Shown: positions 54,200 to 63,746 of the stretch, piece after piece | How the letters are laid out: the number at the start of each line of letters is the position of its first letter | How positions within the stretch are numbered: position 1 is the first letter of the stretch | Source of the DNA: Methanosarcina barkeri 3 | Lineage (GTDB): Archaea > Halobacteriota > Methanosarcinia > Methanosarcinales > Methanosarcinaceae | Reading direction: 5' to 3' | Assembly (NCBI RefSeq): GCF_000970305.1 | Contig: NZ_CP009517.1 | Location: 372,001-436,000, forward strand | DNA length: 64,000 bases | Notes under the pieces: model-generated | The model's input: the letters and a program-made list of their open reading frames with translations, nothing else | The model's database searches: none | What the model was told of the DNA's origin: nothing | Translations under genes and position numbers: made by a program

Positions 54200-55546
54200 T
54201 TACTTTTTCTTGAGTTTCCATCCCCCATAAAGGCAGGTCAAGCTCCCTAATAATTCAAAACCTGGAGTAGAGTTATTTTTGCTCGAGTTATTCTCACCTG
54301 GACTGCTGCTATTATCAGGTTCGGAATTATTGTCTGAATGATTGAGTCCGGCGGCGTTTACTTTATCAGGTGACGATAAGTTAGTTTCTTCAACTCCTGA
54401 ACTTTCAGTTGCATTGGAGATTATTTTTGTGCTTTGACCAGTCATATTAGAATCTACAAAGTTCCCAAAGGCAACTTCAATAGGATATTTTCCTACTTTC
54501 ACTGTATCTGTAACCTTGTCTGTAGTGGTATCAATTACAGATACAGTGTGGCTCGCGCAATTCACCACATATACCTTTGTTCCATCTGGAGTGACTTCGA
54601 TTCCACCAGGTGCCTTTCCTACAGGTACAGTGGCTGTAACCTTGTTTGTGGCTGTATCAATTATATTAACAGCACCTGTAAGTGAATCAGGTCCAGGAAA
54701 CTGTATAGCTACATATACCTTTTTCCCATCTGGACTGACTGCAACTCCGCGAGGAATGTCTCCTACATGTACTGTAGTTGTAACATCGCTTGTGGTTGTG
54801 TCAATTATCAAAATAGTAGCTGTGGAGTCATGGTAAATATTGGAGTTCATCACATATGCCTTTGTTCCGTCCGGACTGAATGCGACTTCAAGTGAGTTGT
54901 TTCCTGTATTTATTGTGGCTGCAACAGCGTTTGTAGCTGTGTCAATTACAGAGACTGTACCTGTAAAGTTAGTTGAGTCACCGCCAGAATTCGTTACATA
55001 TGCCTTTTTCCCATCCGGGCTGACTGCAACTCCAAAAGGAAAGTTTCCTACAATTACTGTAGCTGTAACTTTGTTCGTAGAAGTGTCAATTACAGAAACA
55101 GTGTTGTTACTGAAACTTGTCACATACGCCTTTTTCCCATCCGGGCTGACTGCAATTTCTTGAGGATAGGTTCCTACTTTCACTGTGTCTATAACCTTAT
55201 TTTTGGCAGTGTCAATTACAGAAACAGTGTTGCTACCTGCGTTCACCACATATGCCTTTTTCCCATCTGGACTGACTGCAACTCCAGCAGGATGGTCTCC
55301 TACATCTACTGTGGCTGTAACCTTATTTATTGCGGTGTCAATTACAGAAATATTATTACTTTCGTAGTTAGAAACATATGCAAATGGCGATGCACCCGCG
55401 ATGCCAACAAGTGTCAAAATCACAAATGCCTTTATTCCAAAAGCTTTTATGATAGTATGTTGCCTGTGTACCTTATTGGATGTAGCCACAGAGAGTAGAC
55501 TCGAAAAAATGGCAATCCCTATTGTTGATACAATTTTGTTTTTCAT
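54200..55546 (-). CDS. YVTN beta-propeller surface protein with PGF-CTERM anchor (copy 2)
   Basis: 448 residues, paralogue of the preceding gene. Hydrophobic segment about 31-52, seven YVTN units (VSVIDTATNKVTATV with SPDGKKAYVTN), a Ser/Asn/Asp-rich linker and the tail STPGFELLGSLTCLYGGWKL. It should be exported and anchored like copy 1, and may bind ligands or other surface proteins. A GGGGGATAAAAAG ribosome-binding site precedes the ATG at 55546. Tandem duplication of the whole gene followed by unit gain or loss is the likely origin. Confidence 0.88.
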   Translation of the reverse strand: MKNKIVSTIGIAIFSSLLSVATSNKVHRQHTIIKAFGIKAFVILTLVGIAGASPFAYVSNYESNNISVIDTAINKVTATVDVGDHPAGVAVSPDGKKAYVVNAGSNTVSVIDTAKNKVIDTVKVGTYPQEIAVSPDGKKAYVTSFSNNTVSVIDTSTNKVTATVIVGNFPFGVAVSPDGKKAYVTNSGGDSTNFTGTVSVIDTATNAVAATINTGNNSLEVAFSPDGTKAYVMNSNIYHDSTATILIIDTTTSDVTTTVHVGDIPRGVAVSPDGKKVYVAIQFPGPDSLTGAVNIIDTATNKVTATVPVGKAPGGIEVTPDGTKVYVVNCASHTVSVIDTTTDKVTDTVKVGKYPIEVAFGNFVDSNMTGQSTKIISNATESSGVEETNLSSPDKVNAAGLNHSDNNSEPDNSSSPGENNSSKNNSTPGFELLGSLTCLYGGWKLKKK

Positions 55547-55844
55547 CTTTTTATCCCCCGATATTGTTTATTTTTTACTTTAGTGATTCAATTGGAAATT
55601 ATGTGTTAATTTGTACATACCCTTTCATCAATTATAGGTATTAGTTTATTCATAAACAAAACAATGCCTTATTATAAATAATTGAAAAGCAGCAGATTAC
55701 CGCATTGGACTTAAAATCTTTCAGAAAAACAGTAGAACCAGTAATTACCTTGTAAATATTATTCTTATCGGTTTCTAAAAAATGAGGAGTTAAACTCCTC
55801 ATATATATGCTACCAATCTCAGTCTTCGATAGTATTTTCCAAGC

Positions 55845-56612
55845 TCAGAAAATCACATAAATACGTTGAAGTTCTGGACTATTTGATACAGCTTCCCAAT
55901 ACTCGCCTTTACTGGGAGCTGGGTCCTGAATGTATAAACAGTCTTCTGCGCTATCATAGAAAACCCAATATCCAGCACAAGCTCGACAATGAGTATAAGT
56001 GAGACTATTGAAGGGTCTAAGATAGTCAATTTCACTCATTGCTTTAGTAAAAGATAAAACACTAGTTTTGGACGACCTCGTTGCCCCTAATCCTCCATCA
56101 CTTCTAGATAACTTATACCAAGATAGTGCCGCAGCAGGGGTAACTCCAACAATGTTACCGTTTGTCCCACCCATTTTTTGATATATGTAATCTTGGGTAT
56201 AAGAGTAGCCATGCCACGCAGCAATCATTTTAGCAGTTGCTGGAACACAGTAAAAATTCTTTTCTTGAACATACAAGGGAACATCAAGTAGTACTTTTGT
56301 ATCTGTTGTTGTAGACATTTTTGAACTGATATTTAGTTTGTTGCTTAGTTTTTTAATATTTTCTTCAGTAATTGGCGCACTGATATCAATTCCTATATTA
56401 TTTACTTCTTGTTCTACTGTTTTAGTAAGCTGTTCACTCTTCTGCCAGTCTTTTAAATTCTTGTCCAGTTTATCCTTCGATATCTTTTCATACATTGACC
56501 AAACTCCAAGCTCGGTTTCAGTCGCAGGTTTGTCTTGCACCTCTTCAAGGGTGTATGCATCTACAAATATCCGATGTTCAACTCCAGTAATCTTATCTTT
56601 TACTACGGTCAT
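55845..56612 (-). pseudogene. C39-like papain-fold protein, 5'-truncated paralogue
   Basis: 255 codons matching residues 159 to the end of the intact gene at 57232 (MTVVKDKTTGNEYRIFVDVY against MTVVKDKITGVEHRIFVDAY). The signal peptide and N-terminal domain are missing. Homology extends a few codons upstream (IGAM), then the frame runs into a stop just beyond the end of the UPF0228-like gene. The catalytic triad positions are intact (Cys122, His208, Asp230). It could be an inactive remnant, or be translated by coupling to the upstream gene as a non-exported protein. Confidence 0.7.
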
Positions 56613-56634
56613 TGCCCCTATTTCATGTGTCTTT

Positions 56635-57204
56635 TTACCCTTCGATATAGTCTGGGATTACAATCAAAACTTTCTCATTATTCTCAAGCTCATCTTTTAT
56701 TCTGACTGCATCTTTCTCTGGAATCCAATACTTTGATTCATCTCCAAGATGAATATGACAAAGCAAGGACTCTTTCAATTGAAGGCTATTTTTTTCCAGC
56801 ATTACAAGTAATTCTTCATCTGGAATAAAATTTTCAGTTTCAGGTAACATAATTATGCTATAATTTCCTTTTTTAATTTCGCTGTAAGAAGGATAATTTT
56901 CATCTTTCCCCAGTTCGTTTATTATATCCGTTCTTTTATCTTGACTTGTGATTATATAGTACCTTTTCAGCATGTTATTAGAATCATAATCTATGGTATA
57001 GTTCACAGTCATGTTGTAATTCTCAAGAATAGCTTTTACTTCTGACTCGGTAGTTCCATTTTCAAATTGGATATCTAAACCATTTACTTTAGGGGTTTGA
57101 GTTTCTTTTATCATATCAATTGAACTTTTCACAGCTAGTCCCAATAGTACTGCAAGAGTCAGAAAAAAGAGAAAAAAAGTAATTTTATTCTTTGTTTTAT
57201 TCAT
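56635..57204 (-). CDS. UPF0228-like protein
   Basis: About 189 residues with an N-terminal membrane or signal segment (ITFFLFFLTLAVLLGLAVKS). The body has FENGTTESEVKAILENYNMT, DSNNMLKRYYIITSQDKRTD and FIPDEELLVMLEKNSLQL, which I associate with UPF0228, a family I recall mainly from Methanosarcina. Many conserved acidic residues suggest metal or protein contacts. Function is unknown. GGGTG 7 nt before the ATG at 57204 is the likely ribosome-binding site. It lies between the intact C39-like gene and its truncated copy, about 28 bp from the former. Confidence 0.7.
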   Translation of the reverse strand: MNKTKNKITFFLFFLTLAVLLGLAVKSSIDMIKETQTPKVNGLDIQFENGTTESEVKAILENYNMTVNYTIDYDSNNMLKRYYIITSQDKRTDIINELGKDENYPSYSEIKKGNYSIIMLPETENFIPDEELLVMLEKNSLQLKESLLCHIHLGDESKYWIPEKDAVRIKDELENNEKVLIVIPDYIEG

Positions 57205-57231
57205 ATACTTCACCCAAAAAGATGAGGAATT

Positions 57232-58443
57232 TTAACTCCCCACATATATGCGATTACTTTCAGAACCAATTAGTTCCCAATAAGCCATACCTAATGAAGT
57301 GGGGGACGGATCACAGATACGCAAATATTGTTCCGAGTCAACTTGTTTGTATCCTCGACAAACTCTAGCATGAGTTCCAGTTCCACTTTTGAAGGGTCTA
57401 TAATTATTAATTTCAGTAACAGCTTTACTAAAAGTTACATTGGACGAACTATATGCATTAGGTTTATTTAACCCATTACTTGCTTTATAATAAACTAATG
57501 CCTCAGTATTATTAAGGCCATTAGGAGCTACCCCACCCATCATTTGATATATAGAATCTTGAGAAGGCTTTGTACCTCTATAATATTTGGTAAGCATTTG
57601 AGCACTTGCTGGCTGACAGTAGTAGTTTGTCGTTTGTAAATATACAGTAGGACTGCCGAGATCTTTTTGAATAGCTGTTGCCACTGTTACTGTATCGCCA
57701 CTAAATTTTTTCATGTTTTCTTCAGTGACCGCCACATTAATATTAACTCCTTTATTAATTGCTGTTTGTTCTATAGATTTAGTAAGATTATCACTTTCCT
57801 GCCAGTTCTTTAAATTCTTGTCTATTCCATTATTCAGCCTCTGTTCGTATATTGACCAAATTCCACGCTTTGTTTCAGTCGCAGGTTCATCTGGTATCAC
57901 CTCAAGGGTATATACATCTACAAATATTCGATATTCGTTTCCTGTTGTTTTGTCCTTTACTACGGTCATCGCTCCTATAGCAGGATAATCGTATACAACC
58001 AGCTGAGTTGACTTAATTTTTCCATTTGGATATTCATTTTTGGCGATTTCGATTGATTTTTTCATGGCTTCAGTAGCATTAAGAGGTTTTGAATCAAGTT
58101 CGACGAGTTGTACTGAGTGTCCTATCTTTTTATTGGCACCGATGTCGATTCTACCTATTAGACCAGTATTTTTATATACAGAAAATTGATAATACAATTT
58201 TTGACCGCTTGGATCATAAAGTTCCAATGGCTTAGGATCAATAGATACCTCAGTCCAGTTTTCAAATCCTGGTGTGTTGGTTGCGATAAAATATATCACA
58301 TTCGCATTAGCATGCTTAAAGGCTTCTTCGGCAGTTACAGAATAATTATCTTCTTTCTGTGCACTCACAGCTGGTATCAATGCCATACCAACCAGCAGTA
58401 TTGCTAAAACTAGCGTTCCTACTCTAATTTTGTCCTTAATCAT
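57232..58443 (-). CDS. Secreted C39-like papain-fold protease
   Basis: 403 residues: signal peptide 1-28 (ending AVSAQ), a PepSY-like region of about 33-180 with two repeated beta-alpha units (AEEAFKHANANVIYF, ATEAMKKSIEIAKNEYPNG), a linker, and a C39-like cysteine-peptidase domain with Cys276 (YYCQPASAQM), His358 (GTHARVCRGY) and Asp378 (ICDPSP). It is probably exported and acts on peptides or cell-wall material; the PepSY-like part may be an inhibitor or chaperone. TAGGAG at 7-nt spacing sets the start, within a leader hairpin. Confidence 0.82.
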   Translation of the reverse strand: MIKDKIRVGTLVLAILLVGMALIPAVSAQKEDNYSVTAEEAFKHANANVIYFIATNTPGFENWTEVSIDPKPLELYDPSGQKLYYQFSVYKNTGLIGRIDIGANKKIGHSVQLVELDSKPLNATEAMKKSIEIAKNEYPNGKIKSTQLVVYDYPAIGAMTVVKDKTTGNEYRIFVDVYTLEVIPDEPATETKRGIWSIYEQRLNNGIDKNLKNWQESDNLTKSIEQTAINKGVNINVAVTEENMKKFSGDTVTVATAIQKDLGSPTVYLQTTNYYCQPASAQMLTKYYRGTKPSQDSIYQMMGGVAPNGLNNTEALVYYKASNGLNKPNAYSSSNVTFSKAVTEINNYRPFKSGTGTHARVCRGYKQVDSEQYLRICDPSPTSLGMAYWELIGSESNRIYVGS

Positions 58444-58451
58444 TTTATTAC

Positions 58452-58471
58452 TCCTAGATTTTTCCCTAGGA
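58452..58471 (-). promoter_or_regulatory. Hairpin covering the ribosome-binding site of the C39-like gene
   Basis: TCCTAG (58452-58457) and CTAGGA (58466-58471) pair over an 8-nt loop. In the transcript the second arm contains the TAGGAG ribosome-binding site, so the stem could hide it. Confidence 0.5.
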
Positions 58472-58536
58472 GGCAGAATCAGGCAAGCTTAAATATTCGC
58501 ACAGCTAATCATGATAACTGCCTCTCGGGGCTTATC

Positions 58537-58580
58537 TTATGGAGTTTGGATGACTTGGAAGGTACTTTCAAACTCCATAA
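58537..58580. promoter_or_regulatory. 12-bp inverted repeat upstream of the C39-like gene
   Basis: TTATGGAGTTTG (58537-58548) and CAAACTCCATAA (58569-58580) are perfect complements with a 20-nt loop, about 100-135 bp before the start codon. It may be an operator, an attenuator or part of a long 5' leader. The rest of 58581-59018 is AT-rich with no gene. Confidence 0.5.
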
Positions 58581-59018
58581 ACTTCTCCTTACTTAACTCC
58601 TTATAACTTTTCCGGCCAATTTCTCTAACTGTATAATTCTTAAACAAATTTCAAGTCTGGATTATTTTTTCATATTTTTACTGTTTAATGATTTGGCCAT
58701 AAATTATTTATTTGAGTATATGCCCCGACTCATACTCAAATATATATAAAAGAAAAAGTTCTTTAATCTTAAGATACATGAGTCTTATTTGAGTTAATAA
58801 ATCTAGACTGCTTTGTCTATAGATTATCTAACTCTGACTATACCTGCGTAATCACTTAAAGAGTTCGAAGGATAGGATTAGTAAATTTTATACTGTAATT
58901 AGGCAAATTTGTAAAATGTTTTTATTATATAACCAGTGATTAAGTATAAAAGTTATAAAATATCTTAAAATATCCTAATACAAATAACTGATGAAAGTTG
59001 GTATCAGCTTTACCGACT

Positions 59019-59756
59019 TCAAAGTACATATTTCCAGCCCTCCTTTTTCAGGTTATTCCTGTGTTCTTCATAATCAGGCATAAGTTCTCGGACAAGTTTC
59101 CAGAACCGTGCAGAATGATTTTTCTCTTTTATGTGGCAGAGTTCATGCACTACCACATACTCGAGCTGTCTTGGCGGGGCCATTATAAGCTGGAAATTTA
59201 TCCTTAGTATATTCTTTGCAGAACAGCTTCCCCAGCGTTTATTCTGGTGCTTTACCTTAAAAACCGGAGTGGTTACCTCGAGTTTTTTCGAGTAAATCTT
59301 CAGAAGCTTCTCAACTTCCTCTTCGGCACATTTGCTATAAAAGTTCCAGACAGCTTTTTTTACCGGAAAGGAAACCTGATCTTCAGAAGTATTCTCAGGA
59401 ATCTCAACCATGAGTTCAGAATCCTTGAAAAAAGCCAGAGGTCTTTTAACGTTATTCGTTAGTGTAATTCTCAGGGGGTATTCTCTGCCCAGATAAAGAT
59501 AAATCTCTCCTTCACAATATTGCTTTTTTTGATCAGGCAGCTTGTTTTCCTCGAACCATTCAAGCTTTTTGAATATCCAACGAGCTTTTCCTTCAACCAT
59601 TCCTCGAATAGTATCAGCACTCAGACCCTGAGGCGCCCGAAACTCGACTTTCATATCCGGACGGACTAAAATAGCCGCTTTCTTTCGTTTTTTACTGTAT
59701 ATAATCTCGTAATTTATAGTCCTACCACAGGCACTGATTCTATCGTTTTTCCTCAT
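59019..59756 (-). CDS. YgjP-like M48/WLM-type metallopeptidase
   Basis: 245 residues. The zinc motif HELCHIKEKNHSARFW (about residues 206-221) and the preceding KVKHQNKRWGSCSAKNILRINF are the YgjP/DUF45 signature. The N-terminal half is beta-rich (YEIIYSKKRKKAAILVRPDM). There is no membrane segment, so it is cytosolic. The family is often linked to restriction or repair loci, but none is seen here. The start at the ATG (59756) is likely. Confidence 0.87.
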   Translation of the reverse strand: MRKNDRISACGRTINYEIIYSKKRKKAAILVRPDMKVEFRAPQGLSADTIRGMVEGKARWIFKKLEWFEENKLPDQKKQYCEGEIYLYLGREYPLRITLTNNVKRPLAFFKDSELMVEIPENTSEDQVSFPVKKAVWNFYSKCAEEEVEKLLKIYSKKLEVTTPVFKVKHQNKRWGSCSAKNILRINFQLIMAPPRQLEYVVVHELCHIKEKNHSARFWKLVRELMPDYEEHRNNLKKEGWKYVL

Positions 59757-59814
59757 CCCGGTTTCCTCAGTTATAACGAGTTTTCAATTCAATGTTTTTT
59801 ATCGTTCCTTTATT

Positions 59815-59880
59815 GTTCTTTTACTGTTCTTTTATCATTCTTTTATCATTCTTTTATCATTCTTATTGTTCTTTTGTGTT
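59815..59880. repeat. 11-bp tandem repeat (TTCTTTTATCA)
   Basis: Five to six units of TTCTTTTATCATTC type between the convergently placed ABC permease end and the peptidase start. Confidence 0.7.
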
Positions 59881-59921
59881 TTCTTGATTACTTCCTTTAA
59901 TCCAGGCCTGATTTGCCTTTT

Positions 59922-60689
59922 TCATTCATTGAATTTTTTATAAAGGTAGTTTGCCGTTACCTGAAAGATCAGGATAAATATTATGATTGCCAGAATATCC
60001 ACCAGTGGTGAAAAAAGCGATTTACCGGTATAAGCATACTCAATCATATCATTTCCGTAAGTAAGAGGCGACACCAGTGCAATCTGCTGTCCGATCCTGG
60101 GCATAACCGATATAGGGATAAAAACGCCGGAAATAAAAATAAGCGGCAGCCTGACCGTGTTGAGTATGGACATAACCTCTCCCACGTTTTCGGTGGGATA
60201 TGCGGCAAATAGTGTTCCAAGAGTCGCAAAACAGAATGCTGTAAGTACCATGGAAATAATTAGGATCGGTATATTGAGGATAGGCGTATCAAACACAATA
60301 ACACCGATAGCAAGCGGTAAACATGCAATGCCGAGACTATACAGAAAACCGCTCAGGCTTTCACCCGTTACCAGTGAGTATAAGGATATAGGTGCCGAAA
60401 GCAGACGTTCAAAGGTCTTTACCCGCCGTTCGATAGGAATTGAGACAGGTTCTATTGATGAAGCTGAAAACAGGAGAGTAATTGAGATTAATCCGGGAAT
60501 GAGAGTACCTGGTGGTGTATTTTTTCCAATGGCAAAAGCAAGGAACATGAAAAGTGGGAAAAATAAGCCGGAAACTATGATGTTGGGCTTGAAATAGTAA
60601 ATCCTCATGTCTTTTTTGGCAATTGCCCATGCAGCAGAGATCTCGCAGGAAAGGCGCTTTACCAATCCTTCATTATCAGTCGATGGCAT
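59922..60689 (-). CDS. ABC-2 type transporter permease (second exporter)
   Basis: About 255 residues with six hydrophobic segments (for example NIIVSGLFFPLFMFLAFAIG, LIPGLISITLLFSASSIEPV) and the ABC-2 hallmark LISVMPRIGQQIALVSPLTYGND-like region near the C-terminus. The frame opens at 60701, overlapping the end of the ATPase gene (stop at 60676), so the two are coupled. I favour Met5 (MPSTDNEG, 60689). The substrate is unknown. Confidence 0.85.
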   Translation of the reverse strand: MPSTDNEGLVKRLSCEISAAWAIAKKDMRIYYFKPNIIVSGLFFPLFMFLAFAIGKNTPPGTLIPGLISITLLFSASSIEPVSIPIERRVKTFERLLSAPISLYSLVTGESLSGFLYSLGIACLPLAIGVIVFDTPILNIPILIISMVLTAFCFATLGTLFAAYPTENVGEVMSILNTVRLPLIFISGVFIPISVMPRIGQQIALVSPLTYGNDMIEYAYTGKSLFSPLVDILAIIIFILIFQVTANYLYKKFNE

Positions 60690-61632
60690 GGATTCTCTCA
60701 CCTGTCCGCTGTAGACCTGTCAAGCGTATGAAAACATCCTCAAGACTGGGGCCAAGAGTTGTTATACTGACGACTTTAAGGTTATGTGTATTGGCATAAG
60801 CTATCACTGCATTGATAACTTCAGAGGGATCTTCGGTATAGAGCTTAAACTTATCGCCTGATTTTTGTGCTCTATTTACCACTGAAAGGCGGCTAAGCTC
60901 ATCAAGCTGATCTGCCGAATTATGATCAAAAGAGACCTCTATCGACTGTACGCTCTGTATGGTTTTTTTCAAGGATTCCGGAGCATCAATTGCAACAATA
61001 TGCCCTTTATTGATAATTGCTACCCGGTCACACATAACATTTGCCTCCTCAATATTATGCGTCGTTAAAAAAACAGTTACACCCTCGAGAACAAGATCGG
61101 CAACTACATCCCGAATGATGATATTGCTCTGTACATCGAGCCCGGAGGTTGGTTCATCCAGGAACAACAAACGTGGGCTATTGACCAGTCCCATTGCAAG
61201 CGTGAGACGACGCTTCATCCCCTTTGAAAATCCATGCGCTTTATCATTGCGCCGGTTGTATAATTCAAACTTTTTGAGCAGTTCCTCTGCCTTTTTTTCT
61301 CTTTCTTTTCGTCCCACATGGTAAAGCTCGGCGGAAAACATCATGTTTTGCCATGCAGTAAGGTCGTCATAAACGTTTGAATTCTCGGACACTATGCCCA
61401 TTGACTGCCGTGCGGCAATAGTGTCATGCTCAATATCATGGCCAAAAATAGTTGCTGTTCCAGATGTCGGTCTCGAGACTCCAGTCAAAATACGAATGGT
61501 GGTGGTCTTGCCAGCACCGTTGGGACCCAAAAAACCAAATGTTTCTCCCTTGCCAACCGAGAAAGTAATATCATTAAGTGCAGTAAGAGAACCAAATTTC
61601 TTGATTAGATGAGATACCTCAATTGCTTGCAT
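60676..61632 (-). CDS. ABC transporter ATP-binding protein (second exporter)
   Basis: 318 residues with Walker A GPNGAGKTT, signature FSKGMKRRLTLAMGL (a slightly altered LSGGQ), Walker B LLFLDEPTSGLD and His switch TTHNIEEANV. The C-terminal extension (about 225-318, ending SLEDVFIRLTGLQRTG) is of the DrrA/NatA type. It energises the permease overlapping its 3' end. CAGGAT precedes the ATG. It is distinct from, but similar to, the exporter ATPase at 40769. Confidence 0.9.
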   Translation of the reverse strand: MQAIEVSHLIKKFGSLTALNDITFSVGKGETFGFLGPNGAGKTTTIRILTGVSRPTSGTATIFGHDIEHDTIAARQSMGIVSENSNVYDDLTAWQNMMFSAELYHVGRKEREKKAEELLKKFELYNRRNDKAHGFSKGMKRRLTLAMGLVNSPRLLFLDEPTSGLDVQSNIIIRDVVADLVLEGVTVFLTTHNIEEANVMCDRVAIINKGHIVAIDAPESLKKTIQSVQSIEVSFDHNSADQLDELSRLSVVNRAQKSGDKFKLYTEDPSEVINAVIAYANTHNLKVVSITTLGPSLEDVFIRLTGLQRTGERIHAID

Positions 61633-61834
61633 ATATCCTGATATCGTGTTTAAAACTTAAATCATTCTCACAACCTTTTTTCAAAATACGCGATCACAAA
61701 AAAACAGTACTTGATTAAAAACAGTTCTTGACTAAAAATAGTGCTTAACCGAAAAACAATAATGTTTGACCAAAAAACTGTGCTTGACCAAAAACCAGTA
61801 CTCACGAATGTTGTCTTTGATACTTTGCTTCTAT

Positions 61835-62116
61835 TTATGCATAAGCGGTGTACATATTATACGCCTTCGTGTAATGCTCAAAAGCCAGCATGGTAAGAAT
61901 GTTTGCGTCACGGTCAAAAGTGTAAACCAGCACAAAGGGCCCAATATGAATTCTCCATTTGTCTTCAAAATCGGCTTCAAGGGGAATGCCAATTTCCGGC
62001 CTGTAAGCCAGAAAGCGAAGACGATGTTTCACGTAATCGTAACCTGGCCTGTCAAGCCTATACAAATTTTGAAGGTTTTTACGGACTGAGGGATGAAGGG
62101 CTACTTTATATGTCAT
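61835..62116 (-). CDS. RelE/ParE-type toxin
   Basis: 93 residues, RelE fold: YKVALHPSVRKNLQNLYRLD, then YDYVKHRLRFLAYRPEIGIP, LEADFEDKWRIHIGPFVLVYTFD and a C-terminal strand. The Arg/Lys-rich positions (WRIHIGPFVLVY) match the ribosome-dependent mRNA interferase core, though the catalytic residues cannot be confirmed by eye. Its ATG overlaps the antitoxin stop (ATGA), the standard toxin-antitoxin coupling. It probably cleaves mRNA when free of the antitoxin. Confidence 0.85.
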   Translation of the reverse strand: MTYKVALHPSVRKNLQNLYRLDRPGYDYVKHRLRFLAYRPEIGIPLEADFEDKWRIHIGPFVLVYTFDRDANILTMLAFEHYTKAYNMYTAYA

Positions 62117-62301
62117 TCCTCTACCTTCTCGAAAAGTTCGTCAAGCTCATAAGCAGGTATCTGATGGATCAAACTATCCTGTTCCGCTTTACGGATTTTA
62201 GAAGAGAAAGATGGCTGAAAAGCAGCTTCAGGCGGATACTTGATCTCATTATATTTATTCTCAAGCTCTTTTAGCTGGTTGAAAATTTCTGCAAGTGTCA
62301 T
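62113..62301 (-). CDS. Antitoxin of the RelE-type pair
   Basis: About 62 residues, acidic and helical: MTLAEIFNQLKELENKYNEI then IRKAEQDSLIHQIPAYELDE and FEKVEE. No clear DNA-binding motif is visible, so autorepression may depend on another fold. GCTGGTGG precedes the ATG at 62301; the GTG at 62307 is an alternative. It ends in an ATGA overlap with the toxin gene. Confidence 0.75.
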   Translation of the reverse strand: MTLAEIFNQLKELENKYNEIKYPPEAAFQPSFSSKIRKAEQDSLIHQIPAYELDELFEKVEE

Positions 62302-62679
62302 ACCCACCAGCCCAATCGGTTTATAAATATAAAGATTTCAGAAATTTTCTTTTAATTCTAAGGTACTTAAGGTGTTCTTAGAACTATGTTTAAAGACATA
62401 CTTTAATATAACGGTTTATATAAATTATCTAACTTTAAATTTGAAGATTGAACTCAGAAACGAAATTAAAATTAGTTCTCAGAATGTTTTTAAATTCCAG
62501 AATTTTACTTCATAATCTGAAATTAGTGCTATTTTTCGCAGCTTAGGGTTAGTGTTAATTTCCCATGAGCTGTAGCATTTTTAATTGTAATAGGTTTTGA
62601 AAAGGTATTGTTCCTTTCCATAAACCACGTCAATTCTTTTCTTAATCATCCTGAACTTAACCGACTTTCCCTTGATAAA
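62302..62679. other. Gene-free spacer
   Basis: AT-rich region with the toxin-antitoxin promoter near 62330-62420 and the 3' end of the next gene. No repeat or RNA was recognised. Confidence 0.4.
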
Positions 62680-63075
62680 TCAAAGCTGATCGTTAATTCT
62701 TTTTTCATAGCTCTTTGATGGCTTCCATCCCTCAGTTACTAATGCTTCCAGTACTGTATAAACTCTGCGATCTGTGGTTCCGCTTTGTTCTGCTATCTCA
62801 TCTATGGCTGCTTTAGGGATCATTCCGTCATTCCTTGCTTTACACTGGACCAGCAATGAAGCTATTTCATTGAATGTCTTTTTTGCCCCATTAAATTTTT
62901 TTGTCTCACTGTAGTCTTCTGTGCCTGATAAGTTCAGAAACTCTCTTGCAAACTGTTTTGATGTTTTACTAACATTCACTCCCTTCTCAGGTGTCCATTC
63001 TAAAAAGTCCAGTTTGCATGCTTGCAACTCTGCAAGATACATTTCGTCATTTTGATCTCCCATAAAGTTCACCAA
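62680..63075 (-). CDS. Hypothetical protein with a C-terminal HTH-like segment
   Basis: 131 residues, not recognised. The C-terminal half, KAAIDEIAEQSGTTDRRVYT followed by VLEALVTEGW, reads as a winged-helix or HTH: helix, turn at SGTTDR, then a recognition-like helix. The N-terminal 70 residues are charged and helical. GGTG before the ATG at 63063 (MGDQNDEM) suggests that start; the TTG at 63075 is the longest frame. It may be a small transcription regulator. Confidence 0.6.
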   Translation of the reverse strand: MVNFMGDQNDEMYLAELQACKLDFLEWTPEKGVNVSKTSKQFAREFLNLSGTEDYSETKKFNGAKKTFNEIASLLVQCKARNDGMIPKAAIDEIAEQSGTTDRRVYTVLEALVTEGWKPSKSYEKRINDQL

Positions 63076-63740
63076 CTCCTAAAATTACGATTTCTGTTCA
63101 ACTCTGTTCTTCTATTAGATTCAATTCTTCTATTGCTTATTGGATGTCGAATGATAAAGTACTTTTTAATTCAAGATTTAATCAGAAGTATGGCCTATTC
63201 CAAAACCAACTTTTTTCCAAACTCATAGATGTCTCACAATTACTTGCCTTCTTACCTTCCTTATTGTCATTTCAGAGTGCTGTTTCAGGATTGGCATTCA
63301 AAACTAATTTTGAGTTTCGGAATTAGGCTCAATAATTAATTATGAGCCCATCCTGAAGTCCACTTTATTCTTAGTTGGAATTTTCAGAATTGTTTTCATG
63401 ATCATGAGCTTGATTGATTGTTCGAAATACGAAGCCTAAGAGGTAAGTTTCAAGTTTTTGAATGAGCTTTATACACACATGCTCAGATGTTTTTACTAAT
63501 TTGCTTTGGTCTCACTATTTTTTTCGAATCCTAATCTTTAATAATCGATTATACTACTTGCATTAAAATCATTTTAGACTTTTTCCTTTCTATTCGTCAA
63601 AAATCACTAAATTTTCCCTAAACTTTTCCAATCGCATATTATGCACATGAATAAAATACTTTTAAATATAATATATGCCCGGCAATTTTAACTATCCAAA
63701 CTATATCATGAACCCCAATTCTAAAAAATAAGTAGGAGGC
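63076..63740. other. Spacer with a near-perfect palindrome
   Basis: GGCTCAATAATTAATTATGAGCC-type symmetry at 63326-63348 (arms GGCTCA and TGAGCC) could be a bidirectional terminator. A TATA-like TTTAAATATAATATAT at 63661-63676 should be the promoter of the hydantoinase-type gene. Several short frames here look accidental. Confidence 0.45.
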
Positions 63741-63746
63741 ATTTAG

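Noticed and set aside
53206-55498. Plus-strand ORFs opposite the YVTN propeller genes
   Set aside because: Shadow frames of highly repetitive coding sequence; the propeller frames have signal peptides and PGF-CTERM tails.
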